Shown here piece after piece: positions 32,843-39,117 of a stretch of DNA of 39,117 nt (its first letter is position 1; every line of letters begins with the position of its first letter). This DNA comes from Oscillospiraceae bacterium (GTDB taxonomy: Bacteria; Bacillota; Clostridia; Oscillospirales; Oscillospiraceae): NCBI GenBank assembly GCA_020025425.1, contig JAHHSD010000015.1, positions 1-39,117 of the forward strand, written 5' to 3'. Both the position numbers and the translations under genes were made by a program. Below the pieces are notes generated by a model. That model did no database searches and had not been told where the DNA came from. It was given only the letters and a program-made list of their open reading frames with translations.

Positions 32843-35380
32843 TTAGAAGCTCTGCTCCGTACGGCTGATGATATCGTCCTGAACTTCCTTGGCCAGCACG
32901 GTAAACTGGGCGCTGTATCCAGCCACGCGGACAACCAGGTCCTTGTACTGCTCAGGATTCTGCTGGGCAGCGATCAGGGTAGCCTTGTCGATGACGTTGA
33001 ACTGGACGTGCATGCCCTTGTGATCGAAGTAAGCGCGGACCACAGAGGCGAAGCGCATCAGACCCTCGTCGCCAGCCAGAGCGGAAGGCAGGAACTTCTG
33101 GTTGTACAGAGTGCCGTTGGAGTAGTTGGCGTGGTCCAGCTTGGCCACGGACATGGCGGCGGCGGTAGGACCGTTGGTGTCCTTGCCCTGTCTGGGGGAG
33201 ACGCCGTCGGCCAGAGGAGCCTTGGCCAGTCGGCCGTCGGGCAGAGCGGCTACGTCCTTACCAAACAGAACGTTGGCAGAAACAGGATAGCAGCCGGCCT
33301 GGAACTGACCGCCGCGGGGGTTCTTGTACTTCTCTACCTCATAGGAGTAGATCTGGCCGCAGCGGCGGGCGATCATGTCGACCTCGTCCTCGTCGTTGCC
33401 GAACCAGGGGGTGTTCTCCATGATGCGCTTGATCTGAGCATACTGCTCGTTGCTGCAGGCGGGCTGAGCGCTGCTCTGGCCGCAGGTGGAGCCCAGCTGG
33501 GCCTGGAGATCAGCCAGGTTGATGGAGCCGTTGTTGCTCAGGATGCGCTTGACAGCCTCATAGATCTTGCTCTCATCGGAGCAGCTGCTGGCAGCGGGAG
33601 CGGCAGCACCGCAGTCATAACCGAAGTTGTGAGCCAGGGCGTCCTTCAGCTGAGCCATGCTGACCTCTTTGCTCTCAAAGACGTGCTTCTTGATGGCGCA
33701 GAGGGAGTCGCCGCAGTCGGCAACACCGAAGGCCTGAGGACCGGTGAAGTTGTAAATGGCGCCGCCCTCCTGGACGCTCTTGCCGCGGCCGATGCAGTCG
33801 TCAACCAGAGCGGAGAGGAAAGGCAGAGGAGCTCTCTCAGCGTGGGCGAAGTCGACGCAGTTGTCGGCCTCAACCAGGTGATAGACAAAGTACTCCATCT
33901 GCTTCTTGTAAGCGGCGAAGATGTCCTCCAGGCTGTTGAAGGAGGTCATGTCACCGGTCACGGGGCCCAGCTGCTTGTCGCCGACCTTGCCGTTGTTGAG
34001 GGTGATCTCCAGAACCTTGGCAATGTTGAAGAAGGCGGCATCGTGCCAGCCCTCGGTCTTGTGGGGGCACTGAGGCTCCACGCAGCCGATGATGCAGTAG
34101 CTTCTGGCGTCGGCCAGAGACACACCGCGGTTGCACAGGGCGGGAATGATGACCTCGTCATTGTACATGGCGGGCACGCCCAGACCCAGACGGGTGACCT
34201 CGCAGGCGCGATACAGGAACTCGTCGGGAGTGTTCTGGTGGACACGGATGGAGAAGGAAGGAGCGGGCAGCTTCACGTGAGCCACAGCCTCCATACACAT
34301 ATAGGAGACGTCGTTGGTGGCATCCATGCCGTCCTCAGTCTGGCCGCCCACGATCAGGTTCTGGAACACGGCATAGCCGGCAAAAGCCTGAGCGGAGATC
34401 TCGTCGCGGGTCTTGTTGACGTCGTTCAGCTTGACCCAGATGCAGTCCACCAGCTCCTGAGCGAACTCCTTGGAGATGTTGGTGTCGGCCTTCAGGTAGG
34501 GATACATGTACTGGTCAAAGCGGCCGGGAGAGATGGAGTGGCCGTTGGCCTCGATCTGCAGCAGGATCTGGACGAACCAGAACGCCTGGCAGGCCTCGTA
34601 GAAGTTGCTGGCGCCGTGCTCAGGAACTCTGTCGCAGTTGGCAGCAATCTGCAGCAGCTCAGCCTTGCGGACGGGATCGGCGCAGGCGCCGGCCATCTCT
34701 CTGGCCTTGGCCGCATAGCGGTGAGCGAAGTTGATAGCGGCGGAGTAGGTGATCACCAGAGCCTCATAGAAGTTCTGCTTCTTGATGTAGTCGGGATCGC
34801 TGGTGTCCATCTTGCTCATGGCCTCGACCACCTGCTTGATGATGCCGGTGAAGCCGATCTTCAGCACCTTGCCGTAGTCAACACAGACGTGGCCGACGCC
34901 GCCGTAGAAGTAGTTGCCCACGGTGAACACGCCGTTGGCGATGCAGTCCTTGGTCTCCTGGGACATGTAGGAGTCAGCCAGAGCGCTGGTGGTCTTGCCC
35001 TCCCAGTACTTGAAGGCCTCGTGCAGCTCAGCGGCAGTATCCTTGGGGATCTGGAAGGGATCGGCCATACGGGAGCTCATGCTGTCGAACTCCTTCTCCA
35101 CCCAGTCATAGGAGAACTCGGGGCAGATCTCGGTAGAACGCAGGTTCTTGGTGATGGCGCCGACAATCAGCTCATCATCATGGATGGTGATGGGCAGATT
35201 ATTAAAAATCTTTTCAGCGGCCTTCGCACGTCTCATAATGGGGGACAGGCCCTCGGTCTCCTTGTAGGATTCCGTGACCAGCACCGCACGCTCGGACTCG
35301 ACGTACGGGGTCGCATCAACAATAGCTTTCTTGAGGCGCTTTACACGCTCGGTAGGCTCGGAAAATCCTTTTGCTAACAT
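32843..35380 (-). CDS. Glycyl-radical diol dehydratase (B12-independent propanediol/glycerol dehydratase type)
   Basis: Signature enzyme of the compartment: radical elimination of water from a vicinal diol to give an aldehyde. The protein has 845 residues from ATG 35380 (AGGAGG upstream). The glycyl radical is Gly821 in RVAGYSA and the thiyl cysteine Cys433 in GCVEP, with Glu435. His164, His281, Ser282 and Asp447 are also present; all fall at the residue numbers reported for Clostridium butyricum glycerol dehydratase. Relative to that enzyme of 787 residues there is an extra segment of about 58 residues (about 588-648) with an Ala/Ser-rich linker, an amphipathic helix (ESKIYEAVKRILSNNG) and several cysteines. 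Length resembles the Roseburia propanediol dehydratase. Whether propanediol or glycerol is preferred is not decided by sequence. Confidence 0.93.
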   Translation of the reverse strand: MLAKGFSEPTERVKRLKKAIVDATPYVESERAVLVTESYKETEGLSPIMRRAKAAEKIFNNLPITIHDDELIVGAITKNLRSTEICPEFSYDWVEKEFDSMSSRMADPFQIPKDTAAELHEAFKYWEGKTTSALADSYMSQETKDCIANGVFTVGNYFYGGVGHVCVDYGKVLKIGFTGIIKQVVEAMSKMDTSDPDYIKKQNFYEALVITYSAAINFAHRYAAKAREMAGACADPVRKAELLQIAANCDRVPEHGASNFYEACQAFWFVQILLQIEANGHSISPGRFDQYMYPYLKADTNISKEFAQELVDCIWVKLNDVNKTRDEISAQAFAGYAVFQNLIVGGQTEDGMDATNDVSYMCMEAVAHVKLPAPSFSIRVHQNTPDEFLYRACEVTRLGLGVPAMYNDEVIIPALCNRGVSLADARSYCIIGCVEPQCPHKTEGWHDAAFFNIAKVLEITLNNGKVGDKQLGPVTGDMTSFNSLEDIFAAYKKQMEYFVYHLVEADNCVDFAHAERAPLPFLSALVDDCIGRGKSVQEGGAIYNFTGPQAFGVADCGDSLCAIKKHVFESKEVSMAQLKDALAHNFGYDCGAAAPAASSCSDESKIYEAVKRILSNNGSINLADLQAQLGSTCGQSSAQPACSNEQYAQIKRIMENTPWFGNDEDEVDMIARRCGQIYSYEVEKYKNPRGGQFQAGCYPVSANVLFGKDVAALPDGRLAKAPLADGVSPRQGKDTNGPTAAAMSVAKLDHANYSNGTLYNQKFLPSALAGDEGLMRFASVVRAYFDHKGMHVQFNVIDKATLIAAQQNPEQYKDLVVRVAGYSAQFTVLAKEVQDDIISRTEQSF

Positions 35381-35489
35381 GATAGATATCCTCCTTATTA
35401 TTGTTTGCTTTCGGGTCAACACTTTGCGCAGTCTCACTTGTCGGTATGTGTGGGCAGCACCCCATCACGTTACTCTGTGTCTCATCATA

Positions 35490-35511
35490 CGGTATTTCAG
35501 CGAAAATACCG
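35490..35511. promoter_or_regulatory. Palindrome upstream of the dehydratase operon, possible operator
   Basis: CGGTATTT (35490-35497) and AAATACCG (35504-35511) form a perfect inverted repeat around 6 bases, 110 bases upstream of the dehydratase start. An AT-rich stretch with a -10-like GATAAT (on the - strand, around 35516-35521) lies next to it, but no good -35 was found. The whole 190-base gap 35381-35570 is otherwise featureless. It could be an operator for a BMC regulator encoded outside the window. Confidence 0.35.
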
Positions 35512-35570
35512 GCATATTATCAAAACTGAAACCATGAAAAATACAGACCTTATTGCATTTTATCTATGCC

Positions 35571-36149
35571 TCACAAAGAGGCGATCCGAATTCCGAGAAG
35601 ATCCAGCAGTCCTTTCAGGATTTCCACATTGCCCGGCCACGCAGGCGCAGTCACCAGATTTCCGTCTGTCAGTGCCTGATCCCCTTCCTTTTCCACAAAA
35701 ATGCCGCCGACCGCAGTCACCTCCGGCCGGACTGCCGGATATGCCGTCACCTTCCGGCCCCGGAGCACATCGGCCGCCGTCAGGATCTGGACCCCGTGGC
35801 AGATGGCTGCCACCGGCTTGTTCAGTTCCATGAAATACCGCACAATATCCAGCACCCGCTCATCCAGTCTCAGATACTCCGGCGCTCTGCCTCCCGTCAG
35901 GAACAGACCATCGTACTGCTCCAGCTTCAGATATTCAAAGGATGTATTCAGCCGGAAATTGTGGCCGGGCTTCTCAGAATAGGTCTGATCCCCCTCAAAA
36001 TCATGGATCGCGGTCCGGATGAACTCCCCCTCGGACTTGCCGGGACAGACCACATCCGCCCGCACACCGACCATCTCCAGGGCCTGATACGGGACCATGA
36101 TCTCGTAGTCCTCCGTATAGTCGCCTGCCAGAATCAACACGCGTTTCAT
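35571..36149 (-). CDS. DJ-1/PfpI family protein
   Basis: Cytoplasmic protein of 192 residues of the class I glutamine amidotransferase-like DJ-1/PfpI family. The nucleophile-elbow cysteine is in PVAAICHGVQIL, and an acidic residue in the N-terminal DYTEDYE segment is in the usual place beside it. Family members include proteases, chaperones and glyoxalase-type enzymes acting on reactive carbonyls; the sequence alone does not choose. It lies 190 bases upstream of the diol dehydratase on the same strand, so a role in aldehyde or glyoxal damage control is attractive but is inference. ATG 36149 has AGGAGGA upstream. Confidence 0.88.
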   Translation of the reverse strand: MKRVLILAGDYTEDYEIMVPYQALEMVGVRADVVCPGKSEGEFIRTAIHDFEGDQTYSEKPGHNFRLNTSFEYLKLEQYDGLFLTGGRAPEYLRLDERVLDIVRYFMELNKPVAAICHGVQILTAADVLRGRKVTAYPAVRPEVTAVGGIFVEKEGDQALTDGNLVTAPAWPGNVEILKGLLDLLGIRIASL

Positions 36150-36247
36150 TTCAATCCTCCTTCTTTCTGCTTTGTTTTCCTCAGTCTTTTGACAGTCCCG
36201 CAGAGGGTTTTTCCCGTACTCTGTGGGAGTGCCGCTGTTTGATACCC

Positions 36248-36256
36248 ATTATATCA
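36248..36256 (-). promoter_or_regulatory. Extended -10 promoter of the DJ-1/PfpI gene; intergenic region 36150-36451
   Basis: Read on the - strand, TGATATAAT (TATAAT at 36248-36253) lacks a matching -35. Downstream in the leader an imperfect 10-bp stem (36196-36205 with 36219-36228) has a 13-base loop. The 302-base divergent gap up to 36451 also holds the + strand promoter at 36368-36396 and nothing else that I recognise. Confidence 0.5.
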
Positions 36257-36367
36257 GCAATGTGCCAAATTTTTATGGCATGGACCAGTCTTGTTTTATG
36301 TATTTTATAGACTTCACTTTATCTGGAAAGTGTATTGGATTCTACTGGTTTTTGGACTGTCCCGTCG

Positions 36368-36396
36368 TTGTCCCCCTCCGCCCCTTACGCTATAAT
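36368..36396 (+). promoter_or_regulatory. Promoter of the GlcG-like gene
   Basis: TTGTCC (36368-36373), 17 bases, and a perfect TATAAT (36391-36396), 55 bases upstream of ATG 36452. Confidence 0.7.
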
Positions 36397-36451
36397 GATG
36401 AGGTAAAATTGAGTGCAGTACTCATATCTGTTTCAGTAAGGAGCGATCACC

Positions 36452-36907
36452 ATGGAAGATTCCCAGACCGCACGGCAGATCACGGCAGCCCTGATGGATG
36501 CTCTGAAAGCCCAGCGCATGAATTTAAGTGCCGCACTGCGGCTTATACAGCGCGGAGAAGAAATGGCCGCCAGAATCCAGGTGCCCATGGTGCTCACTGT
36601 GGTGGATGACGGCGGCAACCTGGTCGCAGTACACCGCATGGACGACTCCCTGCTGGCCAGCATTTCGATTTCTCAGGCAAAGGCCTATACCGCCGCCGCC
36701 CTGCGCCTGCCCACCGATCAGGTGGCCCAGCAGGTCCTCCCCGGCGCCCCCCTCTACGGTCTCCAGCAGACCCACCCCGGACAGTTCTGCGTGTTCGGCG
36801 GCGGTGTGCCCATTATGGTCAACGGCGTGTGCATCGGCGGTCTGGGCGTCTCCGGCGGCACTGTGGAGCAGGACACCGCTGTGGCCCAGTATGCAGCCGC
36901 TCTGTAA
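36452..36907 (+). CDS. GlcG/HbpS-like protein (PduO C-terminal domain family, DUF336)
   Basis: Protein of 151 residues from the GlcG/HbpS/PduO-C family, some members of which bind heme or cobalamin. The conserved stretch VVDDGGNLVAVHRMDDSLLASI and the C-terminal FGGGVPIMVNGVCIGGLGVSGGTVEQD are clear. Genes of this family often accompany diol-degrading microcompartments. Here it is divergent from the DJ-1 gene and near, but not in, the BMC operon. ATG 36452 has AAGGAG at 36438-36443. Its own promoter and a bidirectional terminator make it a single-gene unit. The function is unknown. Confidence 0.9.
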   Translation: MEDSQTARQITAALMDALKAQRMNLSAALRLIQRGEEMAARIQVPMVLTVVDDGGNLVAVHRMDDSLLASISISQAKAYTAAALRLPTDQVAQQVLPGAPLYGLQQTHPGQFCVFGGGVPIMVNGVCIGGLGVSGGTVEQDTAVAQYAAAL

Positions 36908-36927
36908 CGGCTATTTTTACAAAATAA

Positions 36928-36972
36928 AATCCAGTCCGCTTCTGTGTGCTGTACACAGCTGCGGACTGGATT
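36928..36972. terminator. Bidirectional terminator between the GlcG-like gene and the Cys-rich small protein gene
   Basis: A 12-bp stem (36928-36939 with 36961-36972) encloses an inner stem CTGTGT/ACACAG, with A-rich DNA before it and TTCTTTTT after it. Confidence 0.8.
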
Positions 36973-36990
36973 CTTTTTATCCTTTGTAGC

Positions 36991-37191
36991 TTACTTGGGG
37001 TCCTTCTCCTGCTTTTTCTCCTCCCCCTGGTTCTGATTCCTCTTGGGGATATAGTAGCAGTTCAGGCAGTCCTCCGTCTGATCGTTCACCTGCTTCTGCT
37101 GATAAATGCAGTTGGGGCAGTCATCTATTTTCTCCTGTTCCTTTGTGTCATCCTTGTGGTAAAAGTTGCCGGAATACTTATTTTCGCTCAT
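36991..37191 (-). CDS. Small Cys-pair protein of 66 residues (hypothetical)
   Basis: Very hydrophilic protein rich in Lys, Glu, Asn and Gln, with two CxxC pairs (DDCPNCIYQQ and EDCLNCYYIP) about 18 residues apart. They could bind one zinc or iron-sulfur centre, or form disulfides. ATG 37191 is chosen because GGAGGA lies about 9 bases upstream; a TTG or other start further up is not needed. It is divergent from the peroxiredoxin-glutaredoxin fusion across a 101-base gap. I do not recognise a family. Confidence 0.7.
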   Translation of the reverse strand: MSENKYSGNFYHKDDTKEQEKIDDCPNCIYQQKQVNDQTEDCLNCYYIPKRNQNQGEEKKQEKDPK

Positions 37192-37235
37192 ACTAAATTC
37201 CTCCTTCAATGTATACTGTATTTTTCCCCGCTTTA

Positions 37236-37244
37236 TGGTATAAT
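37236..37244 (+). promoter_or_regulatory. Extended -10 promoter of the peroxiredoxin fusion gene
   Basis: TGGTATAAT (TATAAT at 37239-37244) with no good -35, 49 bases upstream of the TTG start at 37293. Confidence 0.55.
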
Positions 37245-37292
37245 CAAACTATACAGTTCCTATTTTATCATAAAAACGAGGAGGGTTCCATC

Positions 37293-38087
37293 TTGAATCA
37301 CTTAACCGGAAAAAAAGCGCCCGACTTCCACATCAAAGCCGTATCAGGCGACGGCGAATCGTTCTTCGACGTCAGCCTTGATGCCTACCAGGGGCACTGG
37401 CTGGTCCTGTTCTTCTACCCTATGGACTTCACTTTTGTTTGTCCTACCGAGCTCACCTCATTCAGCGAAGCCGCCCAGGCCTTCCAGGAGGCTGACGCCC
37501 AGCTCCTGGCAGTCAGCACTGACAGCGAGTACTGCCATCAGGCCTGGATCAGAAACGGTCTGGGCCCCATCGCCTTCCCTATGGGCGCAGACAAGACCAT
37601 GACCATGTGCTCGGACTACGGCGTGCTGCTGGAGGATCAGGGCGTCGCCCTGCGGGGGCTTTTCATCATCGACCCTGAGCAGACTGTGCGGTACAGCGTC
37701 ATCCACGACAACAATGTGGGCCGCAGCACACAGGAGGTCCTGCGGGTGCTCAACGCCCTCCAGACCCGCTCCCTGTGCGGCGCCAACTGGTCCATCGGCA
37801 GCCAGCCCCTCCGTCCCGCCGACCCGGCTCCCGCCCCTGCGGCACCTGTGTTCCAGGGTACGGTCCGGATCTACACCCTGCCCAACTGTTCCTACTGCGC
37901 CCAGGTCAAGGATTTTCTCACCAAGAACCACATCGCCTACGACGAGGTCGATCTGTCCACCGATCTGGACGGGCAGAATTTCATGGAGGAGCGCGGATAC
38001 AGCGCGCTGCCTGTCACCATCATCGGAGATCAGGAGATCTCCGGTTTCCGGATGGATCTCATCAAAAAAATGCTTCTGGGGCACTGA
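37293..38087 (+). CDS. Peroxiredoxin-glutaredoxin fusion
   Basis: Single-chain peroxidase of 264 residues. The N-terminal AhpC/Prx1-type domain (about 1-172) has peroxidatic Cys50 in FTFVCPTE and a likely resolving Cys162 in SLCGANW. A Pro/Ala linker (about 175-186) joins it to a C-terminal glutaredoxin/NrdH-like domain (188-264) with CSYC at 199-202 and the cis-Pro region SALPVTII. The fused glutaredoxin would reduce the peroxidase directly, using glutathione-like thiols or a thioredoxin reductase. TTG 37293 is chosen for the GAGGAGGG site 8 bases upstream. It is expressed alone, convergent with the membrane protein gene at 38164. Confidence 0.9.
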   Translation: MNHLTGKKAPDFHIKAVSGDGESFFDVSLDAYQGHWLVLFFYPMDFTFVCPTELTSFSEAAQAFQEADAQLLAVSTDSEYCHQAWIRNGLGPIAFPMGADKTMTMCSDYGVLLEDQGVALRGLFIIDPEQTVRYSVIHDNNVGRSTQEVLRVLNALQTRSLCGANWSIGSQPLRPADPAPAPAAPVFQGTVRIYTLPNCSYCAQVKDFLTKNHIAYDEVDLSTDLDGQNFMEERGYSALPVTIIGDQEISGFRMDLIKKMLLGH

Positions 38088-38115
38088 CCCCTCTATCCAA
38101 CCTGATTAAGATACA

Positions 38116-38154
38116 GCGGCCCAGATCTCCAGATATCCTGTGAGTCTGGGCCGC
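38116..38154. terminator. Terminator between convergent peroxiredoxin and membrane protein genes
   Basis: A 10-bp GC stem (38116-38125 with 38145-38154) is followed by AGTTTT on the + strand, 28 bases after the peroxiredoxin stop. Confidence 0.75.
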
Positions 38155-38163
38155 AGTTTTCAC

Positions 38164-39048
38164 TTAAGCGCTGAAGAAACCGGCTCCAAAGATCATATTG
38201 ATGATAAATGTAAAGACGAAAATGGTGAAGGCGGGAGGATCGATGTGGCTGTCGCAGTGGCTGTTGAAGGTCTGGCCGACGAAATCGCCCATCAGGGAGG
38301 CCAGCACACCGAAAACGGGGCCCATGATCGGATTTGCAGAGGAGACAGCAGCCAGAGCGGAGATCAGGGCAATGTGGTGAGTACCAGGCATAGCGAAGCC
38401 GGCCTGAGCGAAAATCAGGGAGACAGCAGCGATGCCAAAGCACAGCACAGGATAGCTGCCAATCACAACCTCAGAAGCCCCGGCGTTCACCAGAGCGCGG
38501 TAGACAAAGCCGGTGGCAGTACCAATGCCCAGGCCCAGCAGGATGTTGCAGACCATGCCCTTTCCGGCGGTGAAGTACACCCGCTTCTCCCCGGCAGGGG
38601 CCTTTCCGATCAGACCGCTCTTGCCGAAAACCAGACGGACGATGATAGCGGAAATGATGACGGTAAAGCCGGGCAGGTCGGTATTCAGGTGCAGAACGGC
38701 GCCGATCAGGTAGTGGATCAGGAAACCGAACACGCCGAAGATGCCGCCCACCAGCAGGGTCATAGGATCAGCCAGGCCGTTCAGGCAGGACATAATGTCT
38801 GTGCCGCTGTCCAGCTTCTTTGTTCTGCCCGCATAAGCAGCAGCCGCAACGCCGCCGGCAAAGGCAATATGGGGGCCGAGGTAGGAGCCAAAGGCCACAA
38901 AGCCGACCGTCATGTCCGCGCCGCCGGCCATAGTGGCCACAGAGCCTGCAATCGCGATCAAGCCGGTCATGATAAATGCAGGGACTGCTCCCATGTAGGC
39001 ACCGATGATGCCTCCTCCAAATGCTGCGATCAAAGCAAATAAATCCAT
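38164..39048 (-). CDS. Multi-span membrane protein of unknown function, 294 residues
   Basis: Very hydrophobic protein with about eight predicted membrane spans and many Gly/Ala residues. It begins MDLFALIAAFGGGIIGAYMGAV. Polar positions that look functional include a GTHHIALISALAAV segment near residue 225 and NSHCDSHIDPPAF near residue 265. I do not recognise the family; it is permease-like. ATG 39048 has AAAGGAG about 8 bases upstream. It lies alone near the right edge, so its operon partners may be outside the window. A link to the microcompartment 3 kb away, for instance substrate uptake, is only a guess. Confidence 0.75.
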   Translation of the reverse strand: MDLFALIAAFGGGIIGAYMGAVPAFIMTGLIAIAGSVATMAGGADMTVGFVAFGSYLGPHIAFAGGVAAAAYAGRTKKLDSGTDIMSCLNGLADPMTLLVGGIFGVFGFLIHYLIGAVLHLNTDLPGFTVIISAIIVRLVFGKSGLIGKAPAGEKRVYFTAGKGMVCNILLGLGIGTATGFVYRALVNAGASEVVIGSYPVLCFGIAAVSLIFAQAGFAMPGTHHIALISALAAVSSANPIMGPVFGVLASLMGDFVGQTFNSHCDSHIDPPAFTIFVFTFIINMIFGAGFFSA

Positions 39049-39117
39049 ATCATTTTCTCCTTTTCTTTGGTTGATTGCATAATGAAGTTGGACACCTAAG
39101 AAAAAAATCCATAGTGA

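Noticed and set aside
33008..35377. A 789-codon open frame antisense to the dehydratase gene
   Set aside because: It mirrors the codon pattern of the strong gene on the other strand, has no ribosome site and its translation is low-complexity Val/Gly/Leu/Asp/His. The same applies to long antisense frames at 3520-5937 and 26342-28912.
32843..35380. Choline trimethylamine-lyase (CutC)
   Set aside because: The GCVEP motif is shared, but Asp447, His281/Ser282 and the WHDAAFF segment match glycerol/propanediol dehydratases. No choline-specific genes are nearby.

Overview
The window looks like a piece of chromosome from an anaerobic, spore-forming gut Firmicute, most likely Oscillospiraceae (Flavonifractor/Intestinimonas-like). 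This rests on the moderately high GC, the spoIIIA sporulation genes, the S-layer-homology (SLH) proteins, the DapL lysine route, the GRE-type microcompartment and the strong AGGAGG ribosome sites. The genus is inference. No tRNA, rRNA, CRISPR array or insertion sequence was seen.

Left part (1-7.7 kb, + strand): a MacAB-like export system (adaptor cut by the left edge, ATPase, FtsX-type permease) runs directly into a secreted SLH protein and ends at a strong terminator. A tiny membrane protein and a second SLH protein with a cadherin/Ig-like domain follow. Housekeeping block (7.7-17.1 kb): glutamine synthetase, then dapF-dapL, a convergent terminator, a D,D-carboxypeptidase, nrdR and gltX on the - strand, a divergent 590-residue membrane protein of unknown function, and an Asp23/Gls24 protein. 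Sporulation block (17.1-20.4 kb, - strand): spoIIIAC-AD-AE-AF-AG-AH, tightly overlapped, but without spoIIIAA and spoIIIAB at its head. A small XRE regulator plus DUF3169-like membrane protein diverges from it behind three evenly built palindromic operators.

Right part (21.7-35.4 kb, - strand): a 14-gene bacterial microcompartment (BMC) operon. In transcription order it is a glycyl-radical diol dehydratase, its radical-SAM activase, PduB-type shell trimer, PduA-type hexamer, flavoprotein-like protein, a BMC-H with a long charged tail, BMC-P vertex protein, CoA-acylating aldehyde dehydrogenase 1, S-adenosylmethionine synthetase, second PduA-type hexamer, PduL phosphotransacylase, EutJ-like ATPase, aldehyde dehydrogenase 2, iron alcohol dehydrogenase, terminator. 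Active-site residues match the B12-independent glycerol/1,2-propanediol dehydratases rather than choline lyase. The expected flow is diol to aldehyde inside the shell, then aldehyde to acyl-CoA to acyl-phosphate, balanced by aldehyde reduction to alcohol. MetK would make the SAM used by the activase. Upstream lie a DJ-1/PfpI protein, a divergent GlcG/PduO-C-like protein, a Cys-rich miniprotein opposite a peroxiredoxin-glutaredoxin fusion, and an unknown multi-span membrane protein near the right edge.

The most notable features are a probable cargo-targeting helix inserted inside the diol dehydratase, hairpins bracketing both pduA-like genes, the repeat-tailed BMC-H, metK inside the operon, two aldehyde dehydrogenases of which one lacks a targeting peptide, and the triple operator in front of the XRE gene.
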